The notes: a model not told the origin generated them from the sequence alone. Counted from the first letter of the stretch, positions 1 through 11,899 are shown. The stretch is DNA of 64,000 nt from Camarhynchus parvulus (GCF_901933205.1 NC_044577.1:1054001-1118000), one strand, 5' to 3'. Program-made: numbers and translations.

Positions 1-690
1 AGATCAAGATCAGGATCAGGATCAGGATCAGGTTCAGGATCAGTTCAGCAGGAGGTTTTCCTGGGATTCTGGGGGGATGAGGATGAGGATGAGGATGAGG
101 ATGAGGATGAGGATGAGGATGAGGATGAGGATCAGGATCAGGATCAGGATCAGGGATCAGGATCAGGATCAAGATCAAGATCAGGATCAGGATCAGGATC
201 AGGATCAGTTCAGCAGGAGGTTTTGCCTGGATTCTGGGGGGATCAGGATCAGGATCAAGATCAGGGATCAGGATCAGGATCAGGATCATGGATCAGGATC
301 AGGATCAGGATCAAGATCAGGGATCAGGATCAGTTCAGCAGGAGGTTTTGCCTGGATTCTGGAGGGATCAGGATCAGGATCAAGATCAGGGATCAGGGAT
401 CAGGATCAGGATCAGGGATCAGGATCAGGATCAGGATCAGGATCAGGATCAGGATCAGGATCAGGACCAGTTCAGCAGGAGGTTTTGCCTGGATTCTGGG
501 GGATCAGGATCAGGATCAGGATCAGGATCAAGATCAGGGATCAGGATCAAGATCAGGGATCAGGATCAGGATCAGGGATCAGGATCAGGATCAGGATCAG
601 GATCAGGATCAGGTTCAGGATCAGTTCAGCAGGAGGTTTTGCCTGGATTCCGGCAGGATCAGCTCAGCAGGAGGTTTTGCCTGGATTCTG
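1..690. repeat. Composite satellite: GGATCA hexamer array with embedded 33-bp units
   Basis: The stretch is built from the hexamer GGATCA, with variants AGATCA and GGGATCA and a GATGAG sub-array at about 76-133. It is interrupted six times by a unit starting GTTCAGCAGGAGGTTTTGCC and ending in TGGATTCTGGGGG. These units begin near 42, 208, 332, 469, 624 and 661 (the last begins GCTCAGC). The long open frames here encode only Arg-Ile, Asp-Gln or Gly-Ser runs because the hexamer holds no stop codon, so they are not genes. The array is cut by the window edge and may continue to the left. Confidence 0.95.
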
Positions 691-2231
691 GCTCCTTCCT
701 GCCCCACACATTCCTGGTACCACGGTTCCCAGGAGCCTCCCAGGGGGCTCAGCCAGGCACAAAGGCCCCCTGGTGCAAACAAATTCCTGCCGAGCAGCAA
801 AATCCCAGCAGCACAGTGCCTGATGAACAAACTAACAATCCCTGGCTGCTGGCCACCCGTGCAGCAGGCCCCAGCTTGCAGCAGGAATCGCTGCCCCATT
901 TTGTGCTCCGGATGCTCCAAGGTGAAAGGGAGCTTTGTCCCAGAGCCAGGGATGCCTCAAGCTGGCAAGCAGCTCCTCCTGCACCAAGCCCTGGTGCCAG
1001 GACAAAGGCAGGGCTGGGCATCCCACTCTGGGCTCCTCAAAGCCTTGGCCAGCTCCAAGGGGAAGGGGGGAATTCTGGTGTCTCACTGCAAGTCCTGAGC
1101 AGTGACCCTGGAGACACCCTCTGGAAATGCACCCAGGGGAGAACATTATCCCCTGTTATTGCTGCTTTTAGGAATTATTCTCCCTGGTCACAATTCTCCC
1201 ATTCTGAACTGTGTTCCTATCAGCAAACTTCTTGGGGCAATAAGCTCTAGAATTGCCAAACCTCTTTGTAACCTGCTAAACTCCTTCTTGTGCTCCAATA
1301 TTCACTTACAAGTCTGATTTAGGCAGCAACCTCAAGGTGACCTCTGAGGACAAACTCAAATGCCCTCAGGAGATGCCACCATCCCCGTTCTACAGGAAAT
1401 GTCATTATCCCAGTGGCACAGGAACACCCCAGGAGATGCCACCACCCCAGCCCTACAGGAACACCCCAGGAAATGACATTATCCCAGTGCCACAGGAAAA
1501 GACTCTGAGGGCCAGAGAGAGATGGGAAAACTTGGCTTTCAGAGCTGCTCCTGGTTGCAAACAAAAAAAAATGGATTTTTGTAAATCCAGGGCCAGCACC
1601 TGCGGCTCAGGTGCGGTGATGCTCTTGGGCTGTACCTGAAGCAGCCTGTCCCCCACAGCCCAGCCTGCCCCAGCCTGGAAAATCAGCACCAGGCACAGGC
1701 AGCCCTTGCTGATCCCAGGGCACAGCCTGGAAAGGAGCTGCTCTCCTGCCATCTCCCTGAATTTCTGGGTGCCCCTGAAGGACCACTATCACTTACAGCA
1801 CAATTTCCCCAAAGGATTGCCCTTCTGCTTCTCACTTCCTTCCTTTTCTCATGATTTAGGTAAAGGGTAAATCATGGTTTGCCAACCCAGGCAGGAGGAG
1901 ATTGCTCTTATTTAGCCAAGGCTCTGCACCTAGGTGAGTTCAGTGGCCTGGCCTTGGAGCAAAGCTGTAGGAAACCACCTCGGTATGTGTTGATCCCACT
2001 GCTGGTTCCCAAGGGATTCCTGGGTGAGGGGAGGCTCTCAGGGTGTCCAGCTGCCCCAGGCAAACCCAGATCTCCCCCAGCTGCTCTGCAGAGCACCAGG
2101 CAGGGCTCTTCCCACCAGCTTCCTCTTCTGCAGAGGGCTCTGTGTGCAGCTATAGCCACAGAGCAGCTGCAACATCCCTGTCCCCAAAATCCCCCCGGTT
2201 CACCCTGCAGGCAAAAGTTTTCATCCCATAA
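691..2231. other. Non-repetitive stretch, no gene seen
   Basis: No CR1, LTR or credible exon was recognised. An imperfect tandem duplication lies at about 1365-1500, where blocks reading GAAATG-CATTATCCCAGTG (first at 1396, again at 1470) alternate with AGATGCCACCA blocks (1371 and 1434). The open frames are short and have no recognisable domain. Confidence 0.6.
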
Positions 2232-2850
2232 AATCATATAGTGGTGTGAGTTGGAAAGGACATTAAAATCATCCAGTGCCACCCCCTGCCATGGGCAGGG
2301 ACACCTCCCACTGTCCCAGGCTGCTCCAACCCCATCCAGCCTGGCCTTGGGCACTGCCAGGGATCCAGGGGCAGCCACAGCTGCTCTGGGAATTCCATCC
2401 CAGCCCCTCCCCACCCTCCCAGGGAACAATTCCTAATTCCCAATCTCCCATCCAGCCCTGCCCTCTGGCAGTGGGAGCCATTCCCTGTGTCCTGTCCCTC
2501 CATGCCTTGTCCCCAGTCCCTCTCCAGCTCTCCTGGAGCCCTTTAGGCTCTGAGCTCTCCCTGGAGCCTTCTCAAGGCGAACACCCCCAGCTCTGCCAGC
2601 CTGGCTCCAGCCCTTGGAGCTGCAGGGTAGCGCCACATCCTCCTGCTTTGACCCCAGGGCTGCACACAGCTTTGCAGGTGGGGTCTCGCCTGAGCAGGGC
2701 AGAGGGAGAGAATTCCCCCTTCCCTGCTGCCCAGGCTGTGGGATCAGCCCAGGGCACGGGGATTTTCTGGGCTGCAATGGCTGGGGACTGCTGAGCTTCT
2801 TAGCAAGTCCTTCTCCTCAGGGCTGCTCTCCATCCATTCCCCACCCCAGT
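2232..2850 (-). mobile_element. CR1 LINE fragment, 5'-truncated
   Basis: The minus-strand 3' end lies at the left (TGTGAGTTGGAAAGGAC near 2250). It is followed by the CR1 landmarks GCCATGGGCAGGGACACC, GCTGCTCCAACCCCATCC, CCAGGGATCCAGGGGCAGCC and GGCAGTGGGAGCCATTCCC. The CR1 similarity reaches the words CCCCAGTCTGTATTT at about 2845-2858, exactly where the 8-bp array begins. It is non-autonomous and noncoding. The family is certain; the subfamily cannot be named by eye. Confidence 0.93.
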
Positions 2851-3936
2851 CTGTATTTCTGTGTTCCTGTATTTCTGTGTTTCTGTATTTCTGTGTTTCT
2901 GTATTTCTCTATTATTTCTGTATTCCTGTATTCCTGTATTCCAGTAGTTCTGTATTCCTGTATTCCTGTGTTTCTGTATTTCTGTATTCCTGTATTCCTA
3001 TATTTCTATATTTCTGTTTTTCTGTATTCCTGTATTCCTGTATTCCTGTGTTTCTGTATTTCTGTATTCCTGTATTCCTATATTTCTATATTTCTGTTTT
3101 TCTGTATTCCTGTATTTCTGTATTCCTGTTTTTCTGTATTTCTGTATTCCTGTATTCCTGTATTCCTGTATTCCTGTATTCCTGTATTCCTGTATTCCTG
3201 TATTCCTGTATTCCTGTATTTCTGCATTCCTGTATTCCTGTATTCCTGTATTTCTGCATTCCTGTATTTCTGTATTTCTATATTTCTGTATTCCTGTATT
3301 TCTGCATTTTGGTATTTCTGTATTTCTGTTCTCCTGTATTCCTGTATTTCTGTATTATTTCTGTATTTATGTATTCCTGTATTTCTGTATTCCTGTATTA
3401 TTTCTGTATTTCTGCATTTCTGTATTCCTGTATTATTCCCATATTCCTGTATTTCTCTATTATTTCTGTATTATTTCTGTATTCCTGTATTTCTGTGTTC
3501 CTATACTTCTGTATTCCTGTATTTCTCTATTCCTGTATTTCTCTATTCCTGTATTGCTCTATTCCTGTATTGCTCTATTCCTGTATTTCTGTATTATTTC
3601 TGTATTCCTGTATTCCTGTATTTCTGCATTCCTGTATTTCTGCATTTTTTCTGTATTTCTGTATTCCTGTACTCCTGTATTTCTGTTTTTCTGTATTCCT
3701 GCTTTTTTTTTTTTTTTGTGTATTCCTCTATTCCTGTATTTGTATTCCTCTATTCCTGTATTTCTGTATTCCTGTATTCCTGTATTCCTGTATTCCTGTA
3801 TTCCTGTATTCCTGTATTTCTGCATTTCTGTATTCCTGTATTCCTGTATTCCTGTATTCCTGGACGTCTGTATTCCTGCATTTCTGCATTTCTGTATTTC
3901 CATATTCCTGTATTTCTGTATCTCTGTTTCTCTGTG
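2851..3936. repeat. 8-bp minisatellite, TGTATTCC / TGTATTTC
   Basis: About 130 near-tandem copies of TGTATTCC and TGTATTTC, with variants such as TGCATTTC, TGTATTAT and a T run at 3702-3717. The unit begins within the word CTGTATTT at the edge of the preceding CR1 copy. The open frames in all forward phases (Phe-Leu-Tyr-Ser-Cys-Ile-Pro-Val) exist only because the 24-nt superperiod has no stop, so they are not membrane proteins. Confidence 0.95.
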
Positions 3937-6295
3937 CTCAGCTCCCAGCCTGCTGGTGCTGGGATGTCCCTTGCTGGGGACCCCTCAGTGTGGAGCATCC
4001 CTCCACGTGCACTCCCTCCTCTCTCCAGGGAATGCAGGCTGAGGAGGGAGCTCAGGAGAGGTCACAGCACCAGGCAGGGATGTGGAGAAAATGAGATTGG
4101 TGCTCCTGCTGTGCTTCAGGCTTTGGGTGAATCACAAAGTGACTCGGCTGCTTTGAGACCCAGGGCAGCTGAACAGCTGAGGGGACTTTGGCACTTTGTA
4201 GCCCTCAGTTCTCTTCTGTGCTGTCTCCTGATGTTAACAGGGGTGGGAATTTGGGAAGAAACCCCTCCAGGAAGCTGCAGCAGCCATCAGAGATGGACTT
4301 GAGCTCAGTGGTCATTCCAGAATCCACTCCTGGGAAAGGCAATCCTGGAAGGAAGCAGAGCCTCTGGAGCCTGCAGCACCTAATTATAAGGGCAGCTGAG
4401 GAGAAAGAGGGGAAAAACAAAACCCACCAGGAAAACAAAGGACATTTCTGAGCAATGATTGCTTTACCACAAGTGCATTGCCATCCAGCCTCCAAAACTT
4501 CTAGAACAATCCCACTCCTGTGTCATCTTGTGTAGTCTCTGGAGCTAAACAGCTGCTTGTGGGAGGGATGCTGCCCTGTCCTGCTCAAAGCAGTGGATTT
4601 ATCCTGTCCTTTCCTGCAGGAGGAACAGTGCAGTGGTTTCTGGCAGCAGTGAGGAGCTGTTTGCATCCATCTGCCCAGGGAGCAGCCAAACCTGCAGGGA
4701 GAGCTGCCAGGAAAGGAGCTCAATCCCCTGGGATGCAGCAGGGCATTGGAAAGGTGAAATGGGAGATCCAAGCAGGGGGAGATGCAGCTATGGATGGCCT
4801 AGAAAAACATGGAGACGGAGGAGGAAGAGGGAGCTAGGGAAGGGAGCATGTCAGCACCAAGTAGATGAGGCAGACGTGGGAAAGACAGATGGAAAATCTT
4901 TCCCAATGGAAAGGTGTTTCCATCGGGAGGATTTCCTCCTGGCATCAATCAGGGACAGCATAAAGCATCCATCCAAGCCCAGAGCTCCTAACTGGGGCTC
5001 CCAGGACAAGATGGGCCACTGGGGAGGCTGCTTGGGCAACTGAGCTCCATCTCTGTGCCCTGGCAGAGCTTTCCTGCAGGAAGCTCTGTGCCCCCGAGGG
5101 AGGGGACAGGGAGGGGACAGGGGCAGGAGCCAGCCCACCCCGGGAAAAAACAACAATCCTGTCTGGACAAGAAAGAGCCCGGGGTTCCCAGGCTTGCCTG
5201 CAGGATCTGGGAGGGTGTGCAGGGATGTTATCACATTCCAGGCTGAGCTGATGATATCCATCTTCCCCCTTCACCGGGCCTGACCTCAGCAGAGGCAGGG
5301 GCTGTGCCTTGCTCACTCAGGATGACTAAAGCAAGGTTTGATCCAGCTCCAGGATTGCACACACACCACGCTCCTTCTCCAAGGAAAGGGCTGGGGGCGT
5401 GGGGTGGATTTTGGCAGCTTCTCTTTGCCCAGATCGAGGGCAGAGACAGCCATGTGAGAAATGGCCTTGTTTTGTTTTATAGCTGTGCTGAGAGATTGAT
5501 GTTTGTATTCACTGTGGCCATCCCATGCCAGGAAGCTCCACCACAGGGCTTCAAAAAGAGACTGGGAAGATGAAATTGCACCAACTTTTAATGGTGCAGA
5601 GAAGGACAGGGACAGCCCCAAATGGGGTGCAAAGAAATAAAGCCCTTAATTTTCAGTGTTCCTCTCATGCTAAAATTCCCTCCTTTAGCAGCTGAAAATG
5701 CTGTTTTTAGGGGATAACACCAGAAAGTGCCTTCCTGCAGCTCCAGGATGCTCAGAAGACGGGAAAGGTTTTTGAGCACTGGGTTTTCACAGCTCCCACC
5801 TTCACAAGCCACATCTTAAACACAAACCAGCCAAGGCTGGGGAGTGCTGGGCTGCTGGGTGACCTCCAGTACCACTGGGCTGGACTGGTCCCCGTGGGGA
5901 ATGCACTAAGGGACAAAAAGAGCCCGGGTACCTCTGTGTGCAGGCCAGGGCCAGCCTGGTAATGAGGCAGCAAATTCCCACTCCAGAGCCTGCCTGGGAA
6001 AAGGAACTCAGGAGGAGCTTACATCAGGCTGGGCCAGAAGTGTCTCCATGGCTGGAGGAAGAGCTCCTGCCTTGTGTCAGGAGGCCAAGTGACTCAGCTG
6101 TGGTGGGTGGGGGCAATGGGAGAAGGGGATGTGGTCAGGGAGCAGGGCATGAGTCACCAAGGAAGGGCATCTGCTGATAACAGCTGGATAAACTCACAGC
6201 AGAGACGTCAGGTCTGCTGGGGAGAACATCCCAGCAATCCCAGCAGGCAGAGCAGGGGAGAGCTGTGAGAGCCTGGCATGGGCTTTGCCTGCTTG
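3937..6295. other. Non-repetitive stretch, no gene seen
   Basis: No transposon or supported exon is visible over about 2.4 kb. It contains one G-quadruplex motif, listed separately. Base composition is ordinary for the window and the open frames are short. Confidence 0.6.
5098..5123 (+). other. Canonical G-quadruplex motif
   Basis: Five G runs (3, 4, 3, 4 and 4 bases) at 5098-5100, 5102-5105, 5109-5111, 5113-5116 and 5120-5123 are separated by loops of 1-3 bases (A or ACA). This fits the G3+ N1-7 rule. Folding is inferred from the motif only. Confidence 0.75.
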
Positions 6296-6300
6296 GCAGC

Positions 6301-7154
6301 TGCCTTGGTTTGAAAAGCCAGGTGTCTGCTAAGGAAGGCAGGAGCCTCCCCTGAAATGGAAAATGTGAGCCCCCTAACTCCAAATTGTTATAAATTTGAA
6401 ATTAAGGGGCTCTCAGGCAAAGATATGGCAGCAGGAATAACAGTTCTTTAGTAGGGAAGGAAAAAAAAACCCAAATCAATGCAGTAATACAAAACAACAC
6501 TGACAGAGTGAGAGTGTGGCCTGACTCCCTGTGTGCCAGGGTGTTGGCAGCAGTCCCATTAAAGGGTGGCTGCAGTCCTCCTGCAGAGACAGGTGTGGTT
6601 CTGCTGGAGCAGTGATCCTGTAAAAGGGTGGAGTTTCCCTCTGAAGATCCAGTGGTGGTGTACATTGGTCCGGTCTTCCTCTGGGAATCCAGTTGGAAAG
6701 GTGCTGTGGTGTTCCAGCTGTCAGATTATATCCAGGAAGGAATGCTTGGCTCCTCCCCCTGGGAGGAGCGTCTCCCAATGGGATGATGTAATTTTATCAG
6801 TCGTGCAGTGGCACTCAATGGCCCATGAACACAAGATACTTCCCTGAGGGAGGACTGGTTTGTGGGAGAGACAAAGAAAACTGCCCAATGAAGAGAAGAG
6901 AAGAGAAGAGAAGAGAAGAGAAGAGAAGAGAAGAGAAGAGAAGAGAAGAGAAGAGAAGAGAAGAGAAGAGAAGAGAAGAGAAGAGAAGAGAAGAGAAGAG
7001 AAGAGAAGAGAAGAGAAGAGAAGAGAAGAGAAGAGAAGAGAAGAGAAGAGAAGAGAAGAGAAGAGAAGAGAAGAGAAGAGAAGAGAAAACTGCCCCACCT
7101 CTAACAGATGGGGACAGAACACACACCCCCAGCCACATCTTCCAGCCTAAGACA
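6301..7154 (-). mobile_element. Solo LTR, family A, class III/ERVL-like, expanded
   Basis: Endogenous retroviral LTR in minus orientation. It begins TGCCTTGGTTTGAA and ends TTCCAGCCTAAGACA, which form imperfect inverted ends of the TG...CA type. It is bounded by a perfect 5-bp target-site duplication GCAGC (6296-6300 and 7155-7159). Five bases is typical of class III (ERVL) insertions, so the class is inferred from this. Relatives lie at 30778 and 48656. The copy is 854 bp, against 647 bp for the clean copy, because a GAGAA array of about 198 bp has grown inside it. No internal retroviral genes flank it. Confidence 0.93.
6890..7087. repeat. (GAGAA)n microsatellite inside LTR A
   Basis: Roughly 39 uninterrupted pentamer copies. 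The array lies between two short blocks reading AAAACTGCCC, one at its left and one at its right edge. The equivalent place in the copy at 48656 has only one GGGCAGTTTTC block and no array, so the array and the block duplication arose after insertion. Confidence 0.97.
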
Positions 7155-7159
7155 GCAGC

Positions 7160-8081
7160 TCAGCGGGGGCTCAGGATGAACGTTTTCCATGGCCTTGTGT
7201 CTCACACTCTGTGATTTCACTGTTCTGGGCTTGGGGTCAGCCTTGTTCCCTGCTGTATTCCCTGTTATATTCCTTCCCTACACAGGGACGGACAATTCCC
7301 TCCCATCCCACAAGGCACCAGTCCTGCAGACTCCTCTGTGGAGCGGTTCCCTACAGGAATGCTCTTGGGCAAGAGACGTGGGACAGCACAAATCCATTTG
7401 CACTCTGCTGCTGCCTCCTCTCCTCCACTACCCTCAAAACCTCAGCTCTGAGCCGTCAGAGATCCCACTGAAGAAAATGAGGGAGAAGGAAAGGCACAAA
7501 GGAGCCACCTTCACCTGGTGGGAATGACACAGGGGATGGGACCTACAACTCCCAAAAATGCCCCTGGCAGCAGGTGAGGAACCTCAGGAAGGGATATGGG
7601 CCAACGTGCCCAGCAAGGAGACGGAGGATGAGAATTCACTGCCAAGTCCCTGGGACACTGTGGTGGTGCCCACCAGCCTGAGAAGCCATGGAAAAGCACA
7701 CACTGGGGCCAGGATTCCTGCTGGATCCTTTACCACACATTAGTCAGCACCGTGGAGAATAAGCGCAGCCAGAGTGGGATCACGTCTCCATGACCTAATC
7801 CCTGCTCTCCACCAGTGTCCGGCTCCCATGGGGCTGCAATCCTCCTGCAAACCTATCCTGCCCTCCCTGGGAGCTGACTAACGGGATGTGTCATGGTCAC
7901 AAGGCTGCTCCTCTGCATCCAGCACTGCTGTGGCACTTCCCCTTCAGCTGGGAAATTGGAGAAGCAGCGTCCACGTGGCACAGGAGCAGTGGGGGAAGAG
8001 GTGCCAGGCTGCCAACAGCAGCTCTGTCCCTCTGTGTCCTTGGGGACTCATCCAGATGATCCTGGTCCTGTCCCACAGCTC
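7160..8081. other. Non-repetitive stretch, no gene seen
   Basis: No repeat family, RNA gene or exon was recognised. Open frames are under 115 codons and lack any recognisable motif. Confidence 0.55.
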
Positions 8082-8087
8082 TGCCAT

Positions 8088-8710
8088 TGTTGGGATCTCT
8101 AGCTGCTCAGAGTGACCCCGAGATAAGTCAGAAAGTCTCTTTTCCCAGCCCAGTGCTCAAAGAAGGAGTCAGAGCTCTTTATTTCTCGGTCTCAAGGTTG
8201 TTGATTGTATCTTATCTATAAAATTCTTTCTCCTGTCCTGCCGAGGTCCGCTCAGCAAGACAGTCTAAGGCGCTCTGCCTGCCCCGGGGCGGTGTTATCT
8301 TTTTATACTAAAAACTGCATGTACAATATTTACAATGACGCTCCAATACCTTTAATCTACGTTAGACAGTGAGCTTCTACTCTAAACCAATCTAAAAGTG
8401 CCAACATCGCAGCAGAAGATGGAGGCCAAGAAGGAGAAGGAGAAAGGCTGGACATGCCCAGATCCCTCCATCTTTCCCCCTGAACCCCCATTCTAAAAAC
8501 CCCAAAATCTACTTTTCCACCCCGTGATAACTTCACTATTATTCTACCTAAACTGTTGTGGCTTGCTGATCTTCATATAAGGTTGGTAATTTGCTCCACG
8601 GGTCATAATCAAACCCACAGGTGTTTTGGGCTCTGTGCCAGGGTCTCTGAGCCCCCTGGCAGGGGTCTTGGCTGCTCAGGACAGCCAGAGGGATGTCCTG
8701 GGTCCTGACA
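8088..8710 (-). mobile_element. Solo LTR, family B, class II-like
   Basis: A 623-bp LTR in minus orientation, bounded by a perfect 6-bp target-site duplication TGCCAT (8082-8087 and 8711-8716). The ends are TGTTGGGATC and GGTCCTGACA, an imperfect inverted pair. On the minus strand a TATAAAAAG box (about 8300) precedes an AATAAA signal (about 8180), as expected for promoter and polyadenylation order. Six-base duplications are typical of class II (ERVK/beta-like) elements, so the class is inferred. No internal region is present. Confidence 0.9.
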
Positions 8711-8716
8711 TGCCAT

Positions 8717-9486
8717 CGCTGAGAGGGCACCACATTATCCAAGGGATGTGCTCTCTGTTGATCACAGTGCCAGGGAGAGGGATCCTTATGGGAGAAGGGT
8801 GAGGATGAGGCCATTGGCACCATCTTTGGCACAGGAATTGGGGTGAGACCAAAATTCCTGAGCGTGGGGAAGCCACAAACCGCCAAGCTTAGTCAGCAGC
8901 GTGTGGGGACATCAGCCAGCTTCCCTGCAGGGAAATGTTATCTCCCCACGATCCCGTGGCAAGGAGGAAGGGATCCATTGCCAGGAGATGGGCTTAAGAG
9001 CAAGCACAGGCTAGGAGGAGCTCAGGAAACACAGCTTTCCCCTCATCCCTGTGCCTTGGCGTGCAGTCTGACCACATCTGTGCAGCTGTGTCATGCCAAG
9101 CACAGAACCCAGACACTGCCATTGCCAGCAGGTTTCCTTCTGCTCTCCTGGGTCAGGACCTGAAGGGATAAACATGAGGCCTCCTAAAGCTCGTGACCTG
9201 CCCACTGTACAGGCACTTTATCCATCCAGGCCAGATTGCAACTCTTGTGTTTTTTTCCCCCATGCTTTGCCTTAAACGGAGGAATAATCTGTGATTTGGA
9301 GCATCCTTTAGCTGTGTATCCTGGAGCAATCCCCCATTTGCTTCCAGAAGTTGCTAGTGAATGTTTCCCTAAGAAAACAAGGCTCCTGCTGCTTCTGCCT
9401 CTCCCAGTGCCTGAAGTTCTCTGTCTGGATGTGTCCATTGGCCACACAGACCCAGCTGCATCCTGATCCTCCCATCTCAGCCTGGA
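8717..9486. other. Non-repetitive stretch, no gene seen
   Basis: About 770 bp with no recognised repeat, RNA gene or exon. Confidence 0.55.
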
Positions 9487-9645
9487 TCATGGAATCACAG
9501 CATGGTTTGGGCTGGAAGGAGCCTTAAAAATCACCCCCTGCCATGGGCAGGGACACTTTCCACTATCACAGGGTGCCCCAAGCCCTGTCCAGCCTTGCCT
9601 TGGGCACTTCCAGGGATCCAGGGGCAGCCACAACAATCTGGGCAA
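9487..9645 (-). mobile_element. CR1 fragment (3' end)
   Basis: Starts GGAATCACAGCATGGTTTGG and continues through GCCATGGGCAGGGACAC to CCAGGGATCCAGGGGCAGCC. It is a 5'-truncated minus-strand copy of about 160 bp. Confidence 0.92.
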
Positions 9646-9885
9646 AGGAGGCTCAGTTACTCTCAGGAATAATCCTATTAAGCACTACACACCAGGAGTG
9701 AATTGCTTTGTGTCAAGCCTGCATTTGCCAGCGTGTGCTGTAAATAAATATTTGATTAAGGTAATAACCCTGGTGCAAAAAAAAAGATTTACATTACCAC
9801 TTTTGAGCTGAACACAATATCTGGTGCCTGCATGTTGCAAAAATTAGGCCCTCCCTCCAAACACTCGGAAGCAGCAGGAATCACA

Positions 9886-9930
9886 ATTGTGGGAATCACA
9901 ATTGTGGGAATCACAATTTCCCACTTTGTG
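9886..9930. repeat. 15-bp tandem repeat, three copies
   Basis: Three consecutive copies of GGAATCACAATTGTG, the last ending in TTTCCC. It is short and noncoding. Confidence 0.85.
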
Positions 9931-11686
9931 GGAAAGCCCACGGGACAGAGGGAATTGCCAAGCACTGCTGAGAGTGCACTTCTCACCCCCAAAGGCAAAG
10001 GGTGAGCAGTCCTGATCCTGAACCTCCTGCAGAGAGCAATCCCACCAGTGCAGGGATGCTCCAGCATTACTCCTGGCGCTGGGAGCACCGAGTTCCACAA
10101 ATTAATTACTCCAGTATTACCCCCACTCCACAAAAACCAGCGGGATCATTTCCTTGCCCAGGCAGCCCTAATGATGCTCCTGTGTGGCAAGCTGGGAAGG
10201 GAGGGAGCAGGGAGATTCCAGGTTTGGAGAGAGGCTGGAGCCAGCCGAGATGGCTGCAGGAGATGTCGGTGCGGGCAGACAGGTGTGGGCACGGATGTCA
10301 GCCAGGCTGGCAAAGGGAAACCAGCAGGGTGCAACCAGCTCCTCCCTGCCAGCCTCCAGCCTGCCCCAGGCATGCCCTCACACCAGGGCACTGCTTTTCC
10401 TGCCTGGGAATGGCAGTGGCATCACTGGTGGGTTCCCAGCCTGCTCCAAGCCCAGCCCACATCCCCATCCCGTGGCACAGTGTCCAGACACATCAACCTC
10501 TGCAAACTGTACCCACAGTCAGCTTTCCAATTCCAGCGTCCCCCTGTGCTCCTCCACACCTCTTCCACTTCCAGTTGCTCTCCCCAGGCTGTTTGCTGGA
10601 CAAGCTGTAGCCAAAGCCTCAGAGGGAGGCAGCAGAACCTCCCTGTCTGCTAAATCCATCTCCCAGCACTGCACTAGCAACATCCTCCTGTGCCTGCAGC
10701 CATCCTGCAATCAGCTTCTTCCCCACTTCCTCTTCCTGTGGCCATTCACACGGACCAGAGTCCAGCAAATGGGCCAAGTTTTATTAATAGGGATTAAAGA
10801 GATGTTGTTGGCAGATAAAAGATGCAAGCGTACTACCTGCATGACATCACCTCACTCTGCTTCTCCTGAAGGGCCCCAAGGTCTCTCCATCCTCCCTGTG
10901 GGACATCCAGGTCCTCTCCCTCCTGCTCTCCACTGCCTCAGCTGCAGAAGCGATCCATGTGCTCCTCCATGTGAGCCCAGCTGATTAGGAAAGATATTAA
11001 TGAAGTCAGTTCCAAACTGAGTGCCTGAGCACTTCTGTTCGCCTCTGAACACATCCTGTTGTTCATCCTGCTTCCAACCCACTTGAAATTTCGACAGCAA
11101 TGATCAGGTTGGTTCCCTTCACTGGAAAGGAAAAAAAAAATCCCTTATCAATAAAATGCATTTTGGCTCCACCTACTCAAGCTTGTGATATCAGTTAGGT
11201 GTTTATTGAGCTCTTCACTTGCTCAAAACAGTGTCACAACTCACCTTTACTAAAATCAGTCTTTCTGTCTGAGGAGGAGGCCAGAGGAGCCAAAGCCAGG
11301 GGGGTAGAGGCTCAAACTGGACATCAGTCCATGGCTTTGGCTGTGGGTGGCAGCACCTCTGTGTAGGACTCAGCAATGATTTGGGCAAGGAAATTCCCCA
11401 TTAATAAGCTTTTTGCTTTTTAAAGATGAGCCTGAAGCTGGGTCTATAAACAGAGAATAAATCAGAAAAACCCATCCAAATCAGAACAGGTCCAAAACTC
11501 TGCTAAAAGTCAAACCAAACCTCCCCCATGCTGGCAGTAACAAGCAATAACACGGGTTGCTGCTGCCAAGAGAAAATTAGCCCTGTCCTGCAAGGAAAGG
11601 AGAATCATGTGTTTCAGGGGGAGAGAAAACTGGAATCTTGACTGTTTGGAAGTCAGCAGCACTGCTGATTGGTGTCCAAGAATGCG
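9931..11686. other. Non-repetitive stretch, no gene seen
   Basis: About 1.75 kb without a recognised element. Overlapping open frames of about 200-266 codons on the plus strand (10002-10984) are Pro/Ser/Gln-rich in several phases at once, have no domain, and look like chance frames in GC-rich DNA. Confidence 0.5.
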
Positions 11687-11792
11687 TGGATGTGACACCT
11701 GGGCACATGGTTTGGTGGTGGGTTTGGCAGTGCTGGGCTGGGCTTTGTGGACTTGGAGAGCTTTTCCAACTTCAATGATTCTGTGATTCCCA
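11687..11792 (+). mobile_element. CR1-like fragment (3' end)
   Basis: Reads toward GCTTTTCCAACTTCAATGAT followed by TCTGTGATTCC, the plus-strand CR1 3' terminus. The upstream part (GGTGGTGGGTTTGGCAGTGC) matches the CR1 subgroup that in minus copies reads AGTGCCACATCT...CCAAGTCCACCA. Confidence 0.75.
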
Positions 11793-11899
11793 CAGAACAA
11801 GAATTCCTCACCCCAGACCCTCCAAAGCTGAGTGGTGACATCGAATAGGGGTGTATTTAACCACAGGGACACTGGTTAAAGCCCACAGGCCTCATCCAG

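Noticed and set aside
1..690. CRISPR-like repeat-spacer array
   Set aside because: The unit recurs with irregular hexamer spacers, and the window is vertebrate DNA with CR1 and LTRs.
77..1250. Overlapping open frames of 248-320 codons at the left edge
   Set aside because: They are translations of the GGATCA satellite (Arg-Ile, Asp-Gln, Gly-Ser runs) in all phases.
2614..4302. 562-codon open frame, apparently a hydrophobic multi-pass protein
   Set aside because: It is a CR1 tail followed by an 8-bp minisatellite whose 24-nt superperiod has no stop; other phases are also open.
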